Assembly: GCA_913774355.1 (NCBI GenBank)
Contig: CAJYGB010000018.1
Location: 434,001 to 498,000 of the forward strand
Length of the DNA stretch: 64,000 nt
DNA from: an uncultured Chryseobacterium sp.
Lineage (GTDB): Bacteria > Bacteroidota > Bacteroidia > Flavobacteriales > Weeksellaceae
Reading direction: 5' to 3'
In this document: positions 6,660 to 14,895 of the stretch, one piece after another
Numbering within the stretch: the stretch's first letter is position 1
How the letters are laid out: each line of letters starts with the position of its first letter
Notes under the pieces: model-generated
Told to the model about the DNA's origin: nothing
The model's input: the letters and a program-made list of their open reading frames with translations, nothing else
The model's database searches: none
Position numbers and translations under genes: made by a program

Positions 6660-8831
6660 TTACTGTTTAATCAGCTTTTTAGTTGCTTTCTGTTTTTCGG
6701 TTTCAACCGTTACCACATAATTACCGGTCTGCATAGAGGAAATATTTACCTCCACCCGGCTTCCTTTCAGAGCAGATTCTGATTTGATAAGCCTTCCCGC
6801 TTCATCGTAAATTCTGAATGATTTCAGGGCTTCTTTTGAGGAAATGGTAATGCTGTTTTTTGCCGGATTCGGATAAATGTTCACGGAATTATCTTTTGTG
6901 CTTACATCTTCTATAGCCAGTACTGCACAAGAGAAATTGGCTTTCCAGCCGAGATCATTTTCTGCCGGGTCAGAAACAAAGCGAACGGTAATAGCTCCTG
7001 AAGGGTGCGTTGAAGTGAATGTTCCCGGCAAGGTCGTTCCGGTTAATCCATTTCCATTAGGGAACATCGGTGAACTTGTGGACGGACCGTTGTAGATGTA
7101 CATAAAATCATACCCCTGCTCCAAAGCAAATTCCGTAAAGCCCATGGTTAAACTTCCCGAGCTTGGATAGAATGTTTTTACAATGGTCTGGTTATCACCG
7201 TAATTCCCTATTGTTCCGCCCGTATCGGTGAACGATGCGCCACCGCACCAGTCGGCATCAGTTAAAAACAGCTGTGTTCTCTGGTATCCTGCCGAGCAGT
7301 CGGTCCCGATGGATAAAAGATAATAGGTGGCTGGCTGAAGGTTTGACAGGCTTAGTGACTGCGTCGATGTAGTTCCGCTGCTCACGGGTGTCCCATCAAA
7401 TTTCGTCAATTTATATTTCCATGAAGTGGCTGTGGCATCCGTAAAGATGGCATTGGCTGAAATCTGGGTAATATTGGAAACCGATAATCCTGTAACGGTA
7501 GTCGCACAGGCAGTCGTACAGTTTTTGCCAAGACAGGCTTTGGATTCCACGGTATTGCGGATTAAAGTGGCCGGCTGCGGCCCGAAGCCATTGGCGAAAT
7601 TAATTCCTACACCTGAAACGAGGTGACAGTAGCTCATAATAGTTCCTTTTACCGAAGAAGAAGGAATCGGCCCGACCGGACAGTTCCCTTCCGGATAACC
7701 GGCCTGTGTACCGCATCCGTCGATGGCGGTGGAGTTCCCGTTCCAGGCGCAGGCATGGGTATGAGGAGAACCTAAGCTATGCCCCATCTCATGGGTCATT
7801 GCCTGAATGGTCCAAGAATATACCGGAACATTATTGTATGTTTGGGAAGCTCCCGAATAAGCATGTCTGCTGTTGGTACAAAGCGAATTGACGTAAGCTA
7901 CACTCGTCGTAGAAGGCTGGTTTACCAAATGTGCTAGATCACCGTTGAATACCTGCCTGTTGGTTCTGAAGCTTGATAAGTTAGCATTCGGTGTTCCCGT
8001 ATACGGATCGGGAGTCGTCCAGATATAGATTTCGTTCAGTGCAATTCTAATATCGTCATTATTGTAAAGTGTGGAAATATTATTGTGAATTGCCGTCAGC
8101 CAATTCGTTGTCGTAGTAACATTGGAACCGTTGTTTACATAAGGGGTATTACAGATTTCATAGTAAATTCTTACACAGTTCTGGGTCAGAAGTTTTCCTG
8201 CATTATTTTTTGCCGCCGGATCGAAAGAAATTTTCTGCTTCTTATTTTCTGCCAGTTCATCCACTCCGCATACGAAAGGATTAAGGCCCGTCAGCTTTGC
8301 ATCGGAATAGCTTACAAAATCCTCGGAATTCTTAACTTTTCCTACCACGATATTTCCCAGCTCCGGTGTGGAAGCGACTCCTACCACATCATTATCAAAG
8401 AAACTGAATGCCGCCACTGATTGGTTTTCGCCCTTCACAATTCCCTGATAATAGGCTCCGGGTATATAGTTTACTATTTCGCCTTTGCTGGTCGCTACTT
8501 TAAAATCGCTGGTGAAAATCTGATTTTTATAAAGCTCCATCGTGATCTGCTTTCCATAGAAAGGAAAGGAAATTTCCACGTATTCGGGCTTTTCGTAAAC
8601 CAGTCTTTTCAATTGTTTCAGGTCGATATGCAACACGGAAATATCAGTGGCCGCCCTTTTGTATTCAGCTAATTTTTCTGAATTTTTATTTGGGCTGAAT
8701 AAATCATATTTTTCAAAATTTTTCTTCTGGGCGTGGAATTCCGAAATATTCTGCGCCACGCGCCTTGCAGCTTGGGAAAACCCCCAGACAACAAATTGCA
8801 GCATGCAGAGCACTAGAAACTTTTTTATCAT
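6660..8831 (-). CDS. Secreted M12B (reprolysin-like) metalloprotease, T9SS substrate
   Basis: 723 aa. Order: signal peptide (residues 1-20, ending WGFSQ); propeptide-like region to about 210; metalloprotease domain 215-435 with the zinc site H347-E-x2-H351-x5-H357 in HEMGHSLGSPH and a Met-turn in TIMSYCH; a fibronectin type III-like segment (about 440-530) opening VTGLSVSNITQISANA; a CUB-like domain (530-640) with CGGASFTDTGG; and a C-terminal type A sorting domain (about 650-723, IYPNPAKN ... GNYVVTVET ... KLIKQ). The protein should cross the outer membrane by T9SS and lose the sorting domain. Monocistronic with its own terminator. Confidence 0.93.
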   Translation of the reverse strand: MIKKFLVLCMLQFVVWGFSQAARRVAQNISEFHAQKKNFEKYDLFSPNKNSEKLAEYKRAATDISVLHIDLKQLKRLVYEKPEYVEISFPFYGKQITMELYKNQIFTSDFKVATSKGEIVNYIPGAYYQGIVKGENQSVAAFSFFDNDVVGVASTPELGNIVVGKVKNSEDFVSYSDAKLTGLNPFVCGVDELAENKKQKISFDPAAKNNAGKLLTQNCVRIYYEICNTPYVNNGSNVTTTTNWLTAIHNNISTLYNNDDIRIALNEIYIWTTPDPYTGTPNANLSSFRTNRQVFNGDLAHLVNQPSTTSVAYVNSLCTNSRHAYSGASQTYNNVPVYSWTIQAMTHEMGHSLGSPHTHACAWNGNSTAIDGCGTQAGYPEGNCPVGPIPSSSVKGTIMSYCHLVSGVGINFANGFGPQPATLIRNTVESKACLGKNCTTACATTVTGLSVSNITQISANAIFTDATATSWKYKLTKFDGTPVSSGTTSTQSLSLSNLQPATYYLLSIGTDCSAGYQRTQLFLTDADWCGGASFTDTGGTIGNYGDNQTIVKTFYPSSGSLTMGFTEFALEQGYDFMYIYNGPSTSSPMFPNGNGLTGTTLPGTFTSTHPSGAITVRFVSDPAENDLGWKANFSCAVLAIEDVSTKDNSVNIYPNPAKNSITISSKEALKSFRIYDEAGRLIKSESALKGSRVEVNISSMQTGNYVVTVETEKQKATKKLIKQ

Positions 8832-9138
8832 TTTTTCATTACATTTTAAAATTCACAAATTAAGCAAAAAAAATCTAAATCAAATAATAAATCATTATAC
8901 TTTTCACGAATTAAAAAACAAAACAACAATAAAGAAACTCAATTCACTTAAAAACTGATAAAATGAGTTCAATATGAACGCGGGATAGAAATAAGATTAA
9001 AGGGCAGAAAGGTAGACTGGAAGCAGAGAATTTTCCTCAATAAAACAAATAATGTAGAATTCATTTTTAATTTATGAAACAGGAATAAAAAAAAGACGCC
9101 GGATCGGCGTCTTGGAATTTTATAATTGGCTTTATTTT
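8832..9138. other. 307-bp gene-free gap
   Basis: Upstream region of the metalloprotease and downstream region of the UMF1 transporter. It is strongly A-rich, with no TAnnTTTG match I trust and no open frame. Only the terminator at 9093-9113 is recognisable. Confidence 0.5.
9093..9113 (-). terminator. Terminator of the UMF1 transporter gene
   Basis: AAGACGCCG / CGGCGTCTT with 3-nt loop, followed on the minus strand by an eight-T run. Confidence 0.9.
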
Positions 9139-10677
9139 TTATTCTTCTCTATTCAGTTTATTGAGTTTTAAAAAACGGATCAGAATTAATCCAACAAAGA
9201 AAAACAATGCCATGGAGAATGCTGCAAACCTCATCCCTGAAGCGGAAGGAAGCACGATGTCGATCTTCGCAAAAATTCCCCGTAAAGCATCGTATTTGTC
9301 AATGAACAAGGCAAAAACAAAGGTTCCGACAATAATGGCAATTTTTTCAAGTACATCATAAAAGCTGAAAAATGTGGTGTTTTCCATAGAGTTTTCCGGT
9401 AAAAGCTTGGAATACGTGGATCTGGACATCGCCTGAAGTCCTCCCATTACCAATCCGACTACGGCTGCTACGCCATAAAACTGATATTCGACCGTCGGGT
9501 TTTCCTTATTAAGGAAAAACGCCCAGATACAGGCTACGATCCAGAGAATAATGGCAATGGTAATCACGTTTTTGTTTCCTATTTTTCGGGACAGTCTGGA
9601 AAAAATAACCGCTCCGATGATCGCCTCGATCTGAATCACCAACAGCGTTCCGATGAGTTTGTCCTGGGGAAGATTGATCTCACTTTTCCCGAATAAGGTT
9701 GCCATCAGGAAAATGGTCTGCATTCCCACACTATAAAAGAAAAAGCTGGACAGGAAATATTTCAGGTTGCGGTCTTTGAAAAGGCCTTTTCCTGCTTTAA
9801 ACAGTTCGTGAAAGCTTTCTTTGGCGATATCTTTATAAAAACTTAGGTTGTCTTTCAAAACTTCAAAAAAGCCTCCCTGCTCTTCATGTTTTTTAAATAT
9901 ATTTTTGTAGTTCAGCAATACGAGGTCTTTCGGAAGCTTTTCCTTAACATCCCCAAACTGCGGCAAATGCTTGAAGGTATATTGGGAAAACCCAAACCAC
10001 CAGGCTCCCGTAAGCAGGAAGCTGATTCTTGTAAACAGCAATTGTTTTTCCGGGCTACCTTTGCCTACTACCTGGATCAGTACCAGACAGATGATCACAA
10101 GAACCACGGAGCCAATGTATCCGTACACATAACCTTTGGCCGAAAGTGCATCCTGCTTGTCCCTTGTCGCAATATCCGGCAAGAAAGAGTTATAAAACAC
10201 GAGACTTCCCCAGAATCCGACACTTGCCGTGATGCTGAAAAGCAATCCCAAAAATACATTATGCATTCCCGTAAACATTGCCAATCCCATACAGGAAGTC
10301 GCTCCCAGATAACAGAAAAACTGCAGAAAGGATTTTTTATTTCCTATCGTATCTGCCAGCGAAGATAAAAAAGGCGACAATAAAACGACGATGAAGAAAG
10401 AGATCGTGAGGGAATATCCGTAGACCGCATCCGGCTGATATTCTTTCCCGAAGATCCTGATCATGTGCCGTACAGGAACATCGATCCACGATTTCGTTTC
10501 TTCCACATATTCTTTCTTTTCATACGCGGTGGTAAGAATTGAATAATAGATTGGGAAAATGGTAGAGGTGATTACCAGAGAATACACCGAATTGGCCCAG
10601 TCATAAACGGCCCATGCCTTCATGATCTTAGGGTTGTTCTTTATGTTTTGAGTTTGTAGATTGTCAGTTTCAGACAT
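9139..10677 (-). CDS. MFS transporter, UMF1 family
   Basis: 512 aa, about twelve membrane segments. The N-terminal WAVYDWANSVYSLVITS is the hallmark of the UMF1 (Atg22-like) branch of the major facilitator superfamily (typical form AYDWANSAF), and LSSLADTIGNKKSFL corresponds to the MFS loop 2-3 motif. A hydrophilic stretch of about 60 residues in the middle (from KHLPQFGDVKEKLPKD) separates the two six-helix halves. The substrate is unknown; relatives are suggested to export amino acids or peptides, but nothing here fixes that. Monocistronic, with a -7 element upstream and a strong terminator. Confidence 0.88.
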   Translation of the reverse strand: MSETDNLQTQNIKNNPKIMKAWAVYDWANSVYSLVITSTIFPIYYSILTTAYEKKEYVEETKSWIDVPVRHMIRIFGKEYQPDAVYGYSLTISFFIVVLLSPFLSSLADTIGNKKSFLQFFCYLGATSCMGLAMFTGMHNVFLGLLFSITASVGFWGSLVFYNSFLPDIATRDKQDALSAKGYVYGYIGSVVLVIICLVLIQVVGKGSPEKQLLFTRISFLLTGAWWFGFSQYTFKHLPQFGDVKEKLPKDLVLLNYKNIFKKHEEQGGFFEVLKDNLSFYKDIAKESFHELFKAGKGLFKDRNLKYFLSSFFFYSVGMQTIFLMATLFGKSEINLPQDKLIGTLLVIQIEAIIGAVIFSRLSRKIGNKNVITIAIILWIVACIWAFFLNKENPTVEYQFYGVAAVVGLVMGGLQAMSRSTYSKLLPENSMENTTFFSFYDVLEKIAIIVGTFVFALFIDKYDALRGIFAKIDIVLPSASGMRFAAFSMALFFFVGLILIRFLKLNKLNREE

Positions 10678-10699
10678 TTCAAATAATTATTAATAAACA

Positions 10700-10707
10700 C
10701 AAAAATA
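10700..10707 (-). promoter_or_regulatory. -7 element of UMF1 transporter gene
   Basis: Minus-strand TATTTTTG matches TAnnTTTG, 23 bp before the start codon. Confidence 0.5.
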
Positions 10708-11010
10708 GGAAAACGATCGTATATTCGGCGGTTTTTATTTTGTTTCGGAAAAATTTTATTATTCCGTTAAAATTCGGGGTTTGTCAAGTGAGGATTTTAA
10801 TTTTTTAGGAAGCCGGAAACTGACAGTTTTTGAGATTATTGTGTTTTTTTTAAACACATTAGACACATCAGCATTTAGGAGATAAGTGCTGAAAATATTT
10901 TAGAACTCGTAAGATTGAAAATCAAAGATTTTCTGCGAGGCGGAATTTATATTACTCATTTTGGTGGTTACCTGATGAGAGGTTATGATGGTAGGTAATT
11001 GATGTTCTTG

Positions 11011-11060
11011 TTACACCGGGTTTCACCCGGTGCAATGGTTGTTGTGCCCCTGCGGGGCTT
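11011..11060. repeat. REP-like double hairpin, copy 1
   Basis: CACCGGGT-ttc-ACCCGGTG (11014-11032) followed 13 bp later by GCCCC-tgc-GGGGC (11046-11058). The same two-hairpin layout recurs at 50849-50893. It is GC-rich in an AT-rich surrounding. Confidence 0.7.
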
Positions 11061-11124
11061 CGAGATTCACTCTTACCATTTATCCAGCCTGTTTGTCATC
11101 CTGTTAAAATCTAAACACAAAAAA

Positions 11125-11151
11125 ATCAGCGCAAACATCTGTGAAAATCTG
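11125..11151. repeat. CTGTGGTTAA-family repeat fragment
   Basis: ATCAGCGCAAACATCTGTG followed by AAAATCTG closely matches the reverse complement of the repeat at 24809-24842 (ATCAACGCAAATATCTGTG followed by CAAATCTG). This is a solo fragment without a GxxExxY gene. Confidence 0.6.
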
Positions 11152-11206
11152 AACAAGCCTGTGATTTATAAAAATTTTACTCCAAACGTTCCAATCAGCT
11201 CTGCCG

Positions 11207-11276
11207 CCTAGCCCCGATTGCAGTGGAAATCCTTTTTTGCAAAAAAAGAGTGCAACGGAAAGCGGGAAATAGCTCC
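11207..11276. repeat. Structured intergenic element (AGCCCCGAT ... AGCGGGAAATAGCTC)
   Basis: Two half-units, GATTGCAGTGGAAATCC and GAGTGCAACGGAAAGC, flank a short hairpin CTTTTTT-gc-AAAAAAG. I remember very similar intergenic elements from Flavobacterium and Chryseobacterium genomes, but cannot check this here. Function unknown. Confidence 0.5.
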
Positions 11277-11300
11277 AAACAAATTGCTTTATTAAAAAAC

Positions 11301-11330
11301 AAAATCCGGGAGTTCACACTTCCGGATTTT
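11301..11330 (-). terminator. Terminator of the thiolase gene
   Basis: AAAATCCGG / CCGGATTTT, 20 bp beyond the stop codon, T-run on the minus strand. Confidence 0.85.
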
Positions 11331-11349
11331 GAATCTATGATAATTAAAA

Positions 11350-12531
11350 TTACTGCATGTTTTCGATGACCATCGCAGAAGCGCCTCCGCCCCCGTTACA
11401 GATCGCAGCGGCACCGTATTTTCCGTTGTTCTGTTTCAGAACGTTGATCAAAGTAACAAGGATTCTGGACCCTGAACTTCCCAGCGGGTGGCCAATGGCT
11501 ACTGCACCTCCGTTGACATTGACTTTAGAAGCATCAAGACCTAAAATTTTGTTATTGGCCAGGCCTACCACTGAAAAAGCCTCGTTGAACTCGAAGAAAT
11601 CGATGTCTGAAACTTCCAGACCTGCTTTTTTCAGCGCAATCGGCAATGCTTTTGCAGGAGCTGTCGTAAAGTCTTCCGGAGCCTGGGCTGCGTCGGCATA
11701 AGAAACGATTTTTGCCAATGGTTTAAGACCCAGTTCTTCCATTTTCTCTTTGGAAACCAGAATCAGTGCAGATGCTCCGTCATTTAGAGTAGAAGCATTA
11801 GCTGCCGTCACGGTTCCTTCTTCCTTTTTGAAAACGGTAGGAAGGGTTGGAATTCTGTCGAAGTTTACGGTTTTGTATTCTTCGTCTTCGGCAAAAACGA
11901 TTGGCTCCCCTTTTCTCTGAGGGATTTCTACCGGCACCACCTCATCGGCGAATTTGCCTTCGCTCCAGGCTTTTGCCGCTCTTTTATAGGATTCGATGGC
12001 GAAATTATCCTGCTCTTCTCTTGAAATGCTGTAATCTGTTGCACATTTTTCGGCACAAACGCCCATGTGGACTTTGTTGTATACATCGGTAAGTCCGTCC
12101 TGCACCATTCCGTCCTGCATTTTTACATCGCCTAATTTGGCAGCATTTCTGGCGTTGTAATAGTGAGGCACTGAAGACATATTTTCCATACCTCCGGCCA
12201 CGATAACATCCGCATCTCCTGCCTTAATCGCCTGTGCTGCCATGGAAACGGCTTTCATTCCCGAAGCGCAGACTTTATTTACTGTTGTGGAAGGAGTCTC
12301 ATTTGAAAGTCCTGCTCCTAAGGCCACCTGGCGTGCAGGAGCCTGTCCTTCCCCTGCCTGTAAAACGTTCCCCATGTAGATTTCCTGAACCAGTTTCGGA
12401 TCAAGGCCAATTTTGTCCAATGCTGCTTTTACAGCCACCGCCCCAAGCTTTGTGGCCGGTACGGTTGATAAGCTTCCCATAAAACTTCCCATCGGAGTTC
12501 TTACTGCGGAGACGATGAATACTTCTTTCAT
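11350..12531 (-). CDS. Acetyl-CoA C-acyltransferase (thiolase)
   Basis: 393 aa. The three catalytic residues stand where expected for a biosynthetic-type thiolase: nucleophile Cys88 in NKVCASGMKA, His348 in AIGHPLGSSGS and Cys378 in ICNGGGGASA. NEAF, which lines the active site, is also present. The enzyme condenses two acetyl-CoA to acetoacetyl-CoA or runs the reverse cleavage, so it could serve the mevalonate pathway or fatty-acid and amino-acid breakdown. EtfAB a few kilobases away would suit the latter. Monocistronic as far as can be seen. Confidence 0.95.
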   Translation of the reverse strand: MKEVFIVSAVRTPMGSFMGSLSTVPATKLGAVAVKAALDKIGLDPKLVQEIYMGNVLQAGEGQAPARQVALGAGLSNETPSTTVNKVCASGMKAVSMAAQAIKAGDADVIVAGGMENMSSVPHYYNARNAAKLGDVKMQDGMVQDGLTDVYNKVHMGVCAEKCATDYSISREEQDNFAIESYKRAAKAWSEGKFADEVVPVEIPQRKGEPIVFAEDEEYKTVNFDRIPTLPTVFKKEEGTVTAANASTLNDGASALILVSKEKMEELGLKPLAKIVSYADAAQAPEDFTTAPAKALPIALKKAGLEVSDIDFFEFNEAFSVVGLANNKILGLDASKVNVNGGAVAIGHPLGSSGSRILVTLINVLKQNNGKYGAAAICNGGGGASAMVIENMQ

Positions 12532-12578
12532 TTTATAATTCTATTTTTATATTAATTATGACCGATTTACGGCTACAG

Positions 12579-12971
12579 TTATTTATGATCTGCTTTATTG
12601 CTCTTCGTAAAAATGATTATGAATGCACCCAAGAATTCCACAATCCAGCCCCATCTCAGCTTTACGATCCCCGCCAGCTTATCCTGCCATGACTTGAAAG
12701 GCATAAAACTGAAATACTGAGAAGCCTGAAATTTCACAGCAAATAAAGTGAAAAGGAAAAGGAGTACTAAAAGAAGAGCAGAAATCCTTGTCATTTTTAC
12801 ACTGTTGTTCACGATCCCGAAAAGTGTTGCAGCGCAGAGCAGCCAACACATGACGGCTAACGAATGATCGAGCTTCCAGTAGTTCCAGTTTCCGATAACG
12901 GGGACATGAACCAACGGCAGGAAACTTCCTACAATCACCAATAATAATCCTAATATCTGAATGTTTTTCAT
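12579..12971 (-). CDS. Small four-helix membrane protein, unknown function
   Basis: 130 aa from the ATG at 12971. A longer frame starting at 13007 would run into the terminator of the next gene and add an unlikely leader, so the inner start MKNIQILG is preferred. Four hydrophobic segments are visible (about 3-22, 37-52, 58-77, 100-122), with polar turns such as NWNYWKLDHS. It resembles small Bacteroidota integral membrane proteins without assigned function. It lies 47 bp upstream of the thiolase gene on the same strand and may be co-transcribed with it. Confidence 0.7.
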   Translation of the reverse strand: MKNIQILGLLLVIVGSFLPLVHVPVIGNWNYWKLDHSLAVMCWLLCAATLFGIVNNSVKMTRISALLLVLLFLFTLFAVKFQASQYFSFMPFKSWQDKLAGIVKLRWGWIVEFLGAFIIIFTKSNKADHK

Positions 12972-12997
12972 ATTTCTTAAACTGCCAAAATACAAAA

Positions 12998-13025
12998 AAA
13001 AACACACTCCAAAAAGTGTGTTTTT
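12998..13025 (-). terminator. Terminator of the envelope-protein gene
   Basis: AAAACACACT / AGTGTGTTTT, 18 bp beyond the stop codon, A/T runs on both sides. Confidence 0.85.
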
Positions 13026-13043
13026 ATAAGATGTACATTAACA

Positions 13044-14123
13044 TTAAAAATTGATATATAACAGCTCTAATCCTATCTGAAAGCCGTATTTGTTATTAAT
13101 TTTTGCGAGATCGTTAAAATTCGGTGTAAAATCCTTTTTTATGTAAATATTTATCGGACCGTAGCCTACTGCCAATTTCCCCCCGAAAATAAACCGTTCT
13201 GCCGCTTCCTGAACATTTTCCCTGTACTTCACCCGGTTGTTGTCCTCATTTTTAAAAATAACATAGTTCTGTGTAAGAAAACGTACTCCGCCATAAATGC
13301 CTGCTGTTAGCCTGAGGTTAGTTCGTGAATTATCCAGCATCTTTTCATTATTTTCAATGGTATATTTGGGATTTAAGACCCAAACTATATCCGCCGGAAC
13401 TACGAAGTAATGATTTCTAAGATACGATTTCTTTAGGGTGCCTGTTGTAAGGTCATTAAAATCGGCCAAGTAAATCTCATTCAGGTCCTGTACAAAGACA
13501 TTTGGTTTTTCAGGGTTGAAAGTGTCCTGGCGATAACCTAATCCGAGACGATAGAAAACAGGAGATACCAGAGATCCGATCTGTCTTGTCATTCTTATAT
13601 CCATTTGTGATGAAAGCGAACTTCTTATCCCTGATTCATTATTTCCGATATCCAATGATGAAGAGGATTTTGTAAGGTTGATAAAACCGTATCCTATATT
13701 GAAATCAAAGGTTTTCAGAAGCTCTTTTTTCGTTTTTTTAATGCCGGTATTTAAAACGAGAACTGCATTATTCTGCGCCAATAACTGCAGCGACTGCTTT
13801 TTTGGATCTCCCATCACGGCATCTTTCACCATTTCCCGGGTAGCTGTTTCCAGTTGATCTTTCTCTGCCGTTACTTTTCCGTTGATAATTTCTTCATATC
13901 GTTCCGCGATTTCCGTCTTTTTCTCACGTTTTTCATCAGCTGTTATTTTGTTGTCTAGGTAAGACCTTTCCAGATCATCGAGCTCTTTATTCATCTTGGA
14001 CTTTTCGGAGAAAACGATGCTGTCGACTTTTTGAGAATATACTTTCAGCTTAGGATTTATTTCCTGGGAAAAAGCGTAAGAGAAAGCCAGCAGAGCAGTC
14101 ATCAATGCAAACTTGGGTTTCAT
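13044..14123 (-). CDS. Envelope protein with coiled coil and predicted beta-rich C-terminus, unknown function
   Basis: 359 aa. A signal peptide ends at YAFSQ (residue 20). Residues 25-115 are charged and helical, probably a coiled coil (KMNKELDDLERSYLDNKIT, then REKKTEIAERYEEIIN). From about 135 the sequence alternates hydrophobic and polar residues with Gly/Tyr patches (FDFNIGYGFINL, RLGLGYRQDTF, GGKLAVGYGPINIYI) and ends in an aromatic residue (LLYINF), as in outer-membrane barrels. It is third in an operon behind an ECF sigma factor and its membrane partner, so it may be a target or sensor of that regulator (inference). No named family recognised. Confidence 0.7.
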   Translation of the reverse strand: MKPKFALMTALLAFSYAFSQEINPKLKVYSQKVDSIVFSEKSKMNKELDDLERSYLDNKITADEKREKKTEIAERYEEIINGKVTAEKDQLETATREMVKDAVMGDPKKQSLQLLAQNNAVLVLNTGIKKTKKELLKTFDFNIGYGFINLTKSSSSLDIGNNESGIRSSLSSQMDIRMTRQIGSLVSPVFYRLGLGYRQDTFNPEKPNVFVQDLNEIYLADFNDLTTGTLKKSYLRNHYFVVPADIVWVLNPKYTIENNEKMLDNSRTNLRLTAGIYGGVRFLTQNYVIFKNEDNNRVKYRENVQEAAERFIFGGKLAVGYGPINIYIKKDFTPNFNDLAKINNKYGFQIGLELLYINF

Positions 14124-14202
14124 ATATTTTTTCTTTTATTTTTAGACATTATATGGTTGCTGTTAGTGGTATCTGAACAGTTATTTTATTTAAAAAAGAT
14201 GA

Positions 14203-14895
14203 TTATTTGGGATCACTGTACACGGTAACCCCAAGAACCGTAACGTTATCAACTTTCTGAAAAACTTTCCCGATATTGAATACTCCGAATCTGCGTTCTT
14301 CTTTTCTTAAATTTTCCCGGCTCTTATCGAATTCCCTACCCAAAAGCAGTTCATCTGCACTGACGTAGGTCGTTTTTACATTCTTTGTTTCCGCCAGAAC
14401 CGGAAGATTGTTAATTGCATTTTCAGTTTTTAAGGCCTCGGCAGGAATAGTAAGTGATGGTTTTACCGCAATCGGCAGCACTTCAGCTTCCTGAATTTCC
14501 GGACTTTTATTTTTAATTTCTTTTATATTGCCTGATTTTGGATTGTCGACAATTTTTTCGGTTTTACTTTCCGGGATTACTTCGGCAATTGAACGGTCCG
14601 ATTGGTCATTGATTTCAGGATGTGAGTGAGGAACCGCTTTTTCCGCTTCTTTTTTCGCAATATGATTAACTTTATTAAAATCAAAATTCTTTTTATAATT
14701 AAAATACGATATTGTTCCGATGGATATGAACAGCAAAACTACAGCGGCATATTTCCACCATTGGAAAGATGCTTTCGGCTTAATTTCAGTCTTTTCATCC
14801 AGTTTTTGGTCCAGACTGTCCCATAAGCCTGCCGATGGCTGAATTTCCATCTCTTCATAGCCGGCTTTCAGTTTATTTAGCATATTGTTTTTCAT
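14203..14895 (-). CDS. Membrane-anchored protein, probable anti-sigma partner of the ECF factor
   Basis: 230 aa. A cytoplasmic segment of about 45 residues (KLKAGYEEMEIQPSAGLWDS) is followed by one membrane helix (about 47-65, WWKYAAVVLLFISIGTISYF) and a periplasmic part of about 165 residues rich in Lys, Glu and Pro. This topology, and the 23-bp overlap with the end of the sigma gene, fit a Bacteroidota anti-sigma factor; the usual zinc-binding HxxxCxxC motif is absent, so the call rests on topology and position. The gene product ends 79 bp before the envelope-protein gene. Confidence 0.65.
   Translation of the reverse strand: MKNNMLNKLKAGYEEMEIQPSAGLWDSLDQKLDEKTEIKPKASFQWWKYAAVVLLFISIGTISYFNYKKNFDFNKVNHIAKKEAEKAVPHSHPEINDQSDRSIAEVIPESKTEKIVDNPKSGNIKEIKNKSPEIQEAEVLPIAVKPSLTIPAEALKTENAINNLPVLAETKNVKTTYVSADELLLGREFDKSRENLRKEERRFGVFNIGKVFQKVDNVTVLGVTVYSDPK

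Larger units (their letters stand above)
10678..11349. other. 672-bp gene-free region packed with repeat fragments
   Basis: From left to right: the UMF1 promoter; a hairpin GAAAATC-aaa-GATTTTC (10917-10933); a REP-like double hairpin (11011-11060); a fragment of the CTGTGGTTAA repeat family (11125-11151); a further structured element (11207-11276); and the thiolase terminator. No credible gene. It looks like a collection site for small dispersed elements. Confidence 0.6.

Noticed and set aside
9886..10368. 160-aa open frame antisense to the UMF1 transporter gene
   Set aside because: It is fully inside a well-supported membrane protein gene, rich in Cys, Gln and Arg without any domain, and has no promoter or start context.
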